The translations under genes and the position numbers were made by a program. The notes under the pieces were generated by a model, which ran no database searches, was not told where the DNA came from, and saw nothing but the letters and a program-made list of their open reading frames with translations. 64,000 nt of DNA from DASYLJ01 sp964404165 (lineage in GTDB: Bacteria > Desulfobacterota > Binatia > DP-6), in assembly GCA_964404165.1 (NCBI GenBank), contig CAYOIZ010000002.1:124001-188000 (forward strand), in the 5' to 3' direction. This document shows, piece after piece, positions 60,800 to 64,000 of the stretch (position 1 is its first letter; each line of letters begins with the position of its first letter).

Positions 60800-61594
60800 A
60801 TGCGCACACTCCTTGCCGCCGCAGCCCTGATCCCCCTGCTTCTGGCCTCCGCGGGGGCTCAGCAGCCCGACGCCGACACCATCATCAAGGGGATGAAGAC
60901 CGCGCTCGAGCCGCCGCGCGCGAGCACCCGCCAGATCGTGCTCACGATCAGCGGCATCGACAACGAGACCACGAAGTGGACCGCGGTGCAGGCGCGCAAG
61001 CCGGTCCAGGACGAGCCGCACACGTTGACGGTGGTGATCGCACCGTCCGACTCCCGCGGCATCGCCTCGCTGATCCACCCCGGCAGGAAGCCCGGCGTCG
61101 ACGAGCTGGCGCTCTGGATCCCGATGGTGCGCCGCGTCCGCGAGCTGGCGCCGCTCGGGGCGTTCGAGCCCTTCCTGCAGTCCGACTTCACGTACTCCGA
61201 CCTCGGGCTCGTCAGCATCGGCGGCTCGCACAAGCTGCTCGGGACCGAGAAGAAGAACGGCAAGGACGCGTACAAGGTCGAGACCGTCCCCGGGCTCAAC
61301 TGGTACTACTCGAAGATCGTCACCTGGGTGGACAAGAAGAGCATGATGCCGGTCGAGCGCGACTACTTCGATCCGGCCGGCGAGCTCTGGAAGGTCGAGA
61401 CCATCGACTCCGTCAGCGTGATCGACGGTGCGCCCACGGCCCTCGCCGTGACCATGAAGGACGTCCAGACCAAGACGCAGACGGTGCTCACGGTGACCAA
61501 CGTCAAGTTCGACGTCGAGCTGCCCGACTCGCTGTTCGAGCCCGGGAATCTGCCCAAGTCGATCCAGTCGCCGGTCTTCGCCGGCGTGGAGTAG
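60800..61594 (+). CDS. Outer-membrane lipoprotein-sorting (LolA-like) protein
   Basis: A 264-residue exported protein with signal MRTLLAAAALIPLLLASAGA-QQ and a LolA/LolB-like fold of the YdhA/DUF4292-like group: VPGLNWYYSKIVTWVDKKSMMPVERDYFD is the family core, along with QSDFTYSDLGL. An AGGAGG site lies six bases before the ATG at 60800. Such proteins carry lipoproteins or lipids across the periplasm, often paired with RND-type MmpL exporters; no such exporter is adjacent. Substrate unknown. Confidence 0.85.
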   Translation: MRTLLAAAALIPLLLASAGAQQPDADTIIKGMKTALEPPRASTRQIVLTISGIDNETTKWTAVQARKPVQDEPHTLTVVIAPSDSRGIASLIHPGRKPGVDELALWIPMVRRVRELAPLGAFEPFLQSDFTYSDLGLVSIGGSHKLLGTEKKNGKDAYKVETVPGLNWYYSKIVTWVDKKSMMPVERDYFDPAGELWKVETIDSVSVIDGAPTALAVTMKDVQTKTQTVLTVTNVKFDVELPDSLFEPGNLPKSIQSPVFAGVE

Positions 61595-61667
61595 GCCGCG
61601 CCATTCTCGACGGGGCTGCCGCGCGGGCGGTCCCGTCGGGGATTCCTGGCGTCAGCCGCGAGAATTT

Positions 61668-61699
61668 ACTTGCTGACCGTTCAGCAAGTGAAGTACTAC
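61668..61699 (+). promoter_or_regulatory. Operator-promoter of the TetR/amidohydrolase operon
   Basis: ACTTGCTGA (61668-61676) and TCAGCAAGT (61681-61689) form a perfect 9-bp palindrome around CCGT. A possible -35 TTGCTG (61670-61675) and -10 TACTAC (61694-61699) are 18 bases apart and flank it. The GTG start is only seven bases after the -10, so the transcript may be leaderless. Autoregulation by the TetR protein is likely. Confidence 0.6.
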
Positions 61700-61706
61700 G
61701 GACGAC

Positions 61707-62348
61707 GTGGACGTCAGCGAACGCCGCCCCGCCCGCCGCCGCACCCAGGCCGAGCGCACGGCCCTCTCCGAGGATCGCCTCATGTCCGCCGCCCTGAGCC
61801 TGATCTCGCGCCAGGGCTACGAGCGCACCTCGCTGCAGGCCATCGGCGACGCCGCCGGTTACAGCCGCGGCCTCGTGAGCCACCGCTTCGGCTCGAAGGA
61901 AGGCCTCCTCTGGGCGGTGCTCCAGCGCGTCTTCACCCATTGGGGCCACGAGACGCTGGCCCCGGCAGTGGAGGGACGGGTCGGCGTCGATGCGCTGCAC
62001 GCCGCCATCGAAACCACGCGCGCCTCGATGCACGCGGCACCCGAGAAGCTGCGCGCCTTCTACGCCCTGCTCTTCGAGTCGCTCGGACCGCTCGAGGCGC
62101 TGCGTCCGAAGGTGGCCGAGTTCCATCGCCGCCAGCGTGCCGGCGTCGCCGCATGGATCGCCATGGGCATCGACGCCGGCACGGTCCGCCCCGACGTCGA
62201 CGTCGCGACGCAGGCGGCGCTCTTCATGAGCGCGCTCCGCGGGGCCAGCTATCAGTGGCTCATCGACCCCGAGCACGTCGACATCGACGCGCTCTACGAC
62301 GAGATCAAGGCCACCATGACCCGCAACCTCGCGAGGGCACCGACATGA
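61707..62348 (+). CDS. TetR-family transcriptional regulator
   Basis: A 213-residue regulator. The N-terminal helix-turn-helix (about residues 25-70) has LSLISRQGYERTSLQAIGDAAGYSRGLVSHRFGSKEGLL, the TetR pattern. The C-terminal ligand-binding part is helical with no assigned effector. The GTG start fits the HTH distance. A palindrome just upstream is a likely operator for autoregulation, and the gene overlaps the amidohydrolase gene (ATGA), so it probably controls that gene too. Confidence 0.88.
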   Translation: MDVSERRPARRRTQAERTALSEDRLMSAALSLISRQGYERTSLQAIGDAAGYSRGLVSHRFGSKEGLLWAVLQRVFTHWGHETLAPAVEGRVGVDALHAAIETTRASMHAAPEKLRAFYALLFESLGPLEALRPKVAEFHRRQRAGVAAWIAMGIDAGTVRPDVDVATQAALFMSALRGASYQWLIDPEHVDIDALYDEIKATMTRNLARAPT

Positions 62349-64000
62349 GCATCGACGCCGACCTGGTGATCCGCAACGGCACGCTGATCGACGGTACGGG
62401 CGCACCGGGCGTGCGCGGCGACCTCGCCATCCGCGACGGCCGCATCGTCGGCATGGGCCGCGTCGACGGCGGCGGCGCACGCACCATCGACGCCACCGAC
62501 GCGGTCGTGGCGCCCGGCTTCGTCGACATCCACACCCACTACGACGCGCAGGTGTTCTGGGATCGCGCCTGCAGCATCTCGCCCTGGCACGGCGTCACGT
62601 CGGTGGTGATGGGCAACTGCGGCTTCGGCGTGGCCCCGACGCGCGCCGCGCATCGCGAGCTCATCCTGCGCACGCTCGAGAGCGTCGAGGGCATGTCGCT
62701 GGCGGCGCTCGAGGCCGGCCTCGGCGCGTCGTGGCCGTTCGAGACGTTCCCGGAGTTCCTCGACGCCATCGCCGCGCGCGGCACCGCCATCAACGTCGGC
62801 GCGCTCGTCGGCCACACCCCGGTGCGCCTCTGGGTGATGGGCGAGGAGGCGACCGAGCGCGAGGCCACCGACGACGAGATCGCGGCCATGCGTGCCATCG
62901 TGCGCGAGGCGCTGCGCGCCGGCGCCCTCGGCTTCGCGACCTCGAAGGCACCGACACACGTCGGCTGGGCGGGACGCCCGGTGCCGAGCCGTGCGGCGTC
63001 GCTGCACGAGATCGAGACGCTCGCCGGCACGCTCGGCGACGCCGGTCGCGGTCTGATGCAGGCGACGCTCGGCCCCGGCCTCTTCCTCGACGAGTTCGCC
63101 GGCATCCAGCGCGCCACCGGGCGGCCCGTCAGCTGGACCGCGCTCCTCGGCGGCATGCTCGGCCCCGACGGGCATCGCATGGTGCTCGAGCGCTCGGCGG
63201 CACTGCAGGCCGAGGGCGTGACCGTCATTCCGCAGGTGTCGTGCCGGCCGCTCACGCTCGAGTTCCAGATGCGGGCGCCCTTCCCGTTCGAGAGCATGTC
63301 GATCTTCCGTCCGGTGTCGCAGGCCGACCACGCCGGCAAGCGCCGCATCTACGCCGACCCGGCGTTCCGCGAGCAGCTGCGCACGAAGATCACGAGCGGC
63401 ATCTTCACCGGCGCCTTCGCCGAGGCGCGCATCACGGAGCACGCGCCCGATCCGTCGCTCGTCGATCGACGACTGGCCGACGTCGCGGCCGAGCGCGGCG
63501 TCGCACCCACCGATCTCCTCCTCGACCTCTCGCTGGCGAGCGACCTCACCACCCGCGTCCGCCTCGCCGTCCTCAACACCGACGAGGCGGTCGTGGCCGA
63601 GCTGCTGACGCATCCCGCCACCATGCTCGGGCTGTCCGACGCCGGCGCACACGCGAGCCAGCTGTGCGACGCCGGCGCGCCCACCGATCTGCTCGGCCGC
63701 TGGGTGCGCGAGAAGGGCACGCTCTCGCTCGAGGAGGGCGTGCGCCGCCTGACGTCGCAACCGGCCGCCGTCTTCGGCATCACCGATCGTGGCCGCCTCG
63801 CCCCCGGGCTCGCGGCCGACGTCACCATCTTCGATCCGGCCACCGTCGGCTGTGGCGCACTGCGGCGGGTCCACGATCTGCCGGCCGGCGCCGATCGTCT
63901 CGTCGCCGACGCACGCGGCATCCGCGCCGTCGTCGTCAACGGTACCATCATCCGCGAGGACGGCGCCGACCGGGTCGATCTCGCCGGGCCCCTGCCCGGC
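62345..64000 (+). CDS. Amidohydrolase, N-acyl-D-amino-acid deacylase-like, cut by window edge
   Basis: Open to the window end with no stop for 552 codons, so the C-terminus is missing, though probably only a little of it. Metal-binding HTH is at 63-65 (DIHTHYDAQ), GNCGFG follows near 97, and a C-terminal SDAGAHASQLC supplies the Asp. This is the D-aminoacylase/dihydroorotase-like branch of the amidohydrolase superfamily, which uses one or two zinc ions to remove acyl groups from D-amino acids or similar amides. Overlaps the TetR gene by four bases. Substrate not determined. Confidence 0.88.
   Translation, partial: MSIDADLVIRNGTLIDGTGAPGVRGDLAIRDGRIVGMGRVDGGGARTIDATDAVVAPGFVDIHTHYDAQVFWDRACSISPWHGVTSVVMGNCGFGVAPTRAAHRELILRTLESVEGMSLAALEAGLGASWPFETFPEFLDAIAARGTAINVGALVGHTPVRLWVMGEEATEREATDDEIAAMRAIVREALRAGALGFATSKAPTHVGWAGRPVPSRAASLHEIETLAGTLGDAGRGLMQATLGPGLFLDEFAGIQRATGRPVSWTALLGGMLGPDGHRMVLERSAALQAEGVTVIPQVSCRPLTLEFQMRAPFPFESMSIFRPVSQADHAGKRRIYADPAFREQLRTKITSGIFTGAFAEARITEHAPDPSLVDRRLADVAAERGVAPTDLLLDLSLASDLTTRVRLAVLNTDEAVVAELLTHPATMLGLSDAGAHASQLCDAGAPTDLLGRWVREKGTLSLEEGVRRLTSQPAAVFGITDRGRLAPGLAADVTIFDPATVGCGALRRVHDLPAGADRLVADARGIRAVVVNGTIIREDGADRVDLAGPLPG

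Noticed and set aside
1..64000. CRISPR arrays, tRNA or rRNA genes, insertion sequences, phage or conjugative genes
   Set aside because: Looked for by eye on both strands; no direct-repeat array, no rRNA-like conserved block, no transposase or integrase reading frame. A tRNA could be missed without a covariance search.

Overview
By eye this is a very GC-rich Gram-negative bacterial window: it carries an Mla lipid-transport operon, an RND efflux pump with a lipoprotein adaptor, hopanoid biosynthesis, and many exported beta-rich proteins with poly-threonine linkers. The mix (hopanoids, DUF35/thiolase pairs, Cys-paired exported modules, Ig-like repeat giants) suggests an uncultured deltaproteobacterium-like lineage such as Candidatus Binatota. 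That placement is inference; no marker gene fixes it. I found no rRNA, tRNA, CRISPR array, transposase or phage gene.

Layout. 1-2435: edge-truncated exported Ig-like repeat protein (minus). 2544-8549: small enzymes (MBL hydrolase, VOC protein, PlsC acyltransferase, flavin reductase) and a plus-strand run of amidase, two alpha/beta hydrolases and an Smr protein. 8552-13076: Gly/Tyr-rich exported peptide, crotonase, aldehyde dehydrogenase and SMP-30 hydrolase (minus), then a second crotonase (plus). 13250-18553: giant Ig-like protein built from two eight-domain blocks joined by a Thr linker. 18558-21947: standalone Cys-module protein, DedA-like membrane protein, small exported protein, and a DUF35-thiolase pair that looks like an Ltp2-type aldolase. 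22032-26426: RND efflux adaptor and pump. 26460-30471 (minus): a metal-type permease fused to an HflK-like SPFH domain, then HflC and a second HflK, all translationally overlapped. 30934-35287: two tandem exported acetamidase/formamidase-family proteins and an eight-haem cytochrome. 35284-38065: divergent MFS and AbgT transporters. 38158-41523: mlaF-E-D-A-C. 41753-49481: PHB-depolymerase-like esterase, PhnB-like protein, two beta-helix surface proteins and small exported or membrane proteins. 49507-57144 (minus): hydroxymethylglutaryl-CoA reductase, squalene-hopene cyclase, HMG-CoA synthase, HpnD, HpnE and HpnH in one operon behind a sigma70-type promoter and a palindromic operator. 57519-64000: coiled-coil protein, EVE protein, thiolase, exported SAM-hydrolase-family protein, LolA-like protein, TetR regulator and an amidohydrolase cut by the right edge.

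How it works together. The hopanoid operon couples two mevalonate-pathway enzymes to squalene synthesis, cyclisation and side-chain attachment, so the operon both feeds and uses the isoprenoid pool. Mla and LolA-like proteins serve the outer membrane. The permease-HflK/HflC/HflK operon looks like a metal exporter built into an SPFH membrane assembly and is the most unusual system here. A second unusual signal is a family of long intergenic hairpins (19041-19194, 41528-41670, and a diverged copy at 57361-57491) whose loop is conserved while the stems differ.
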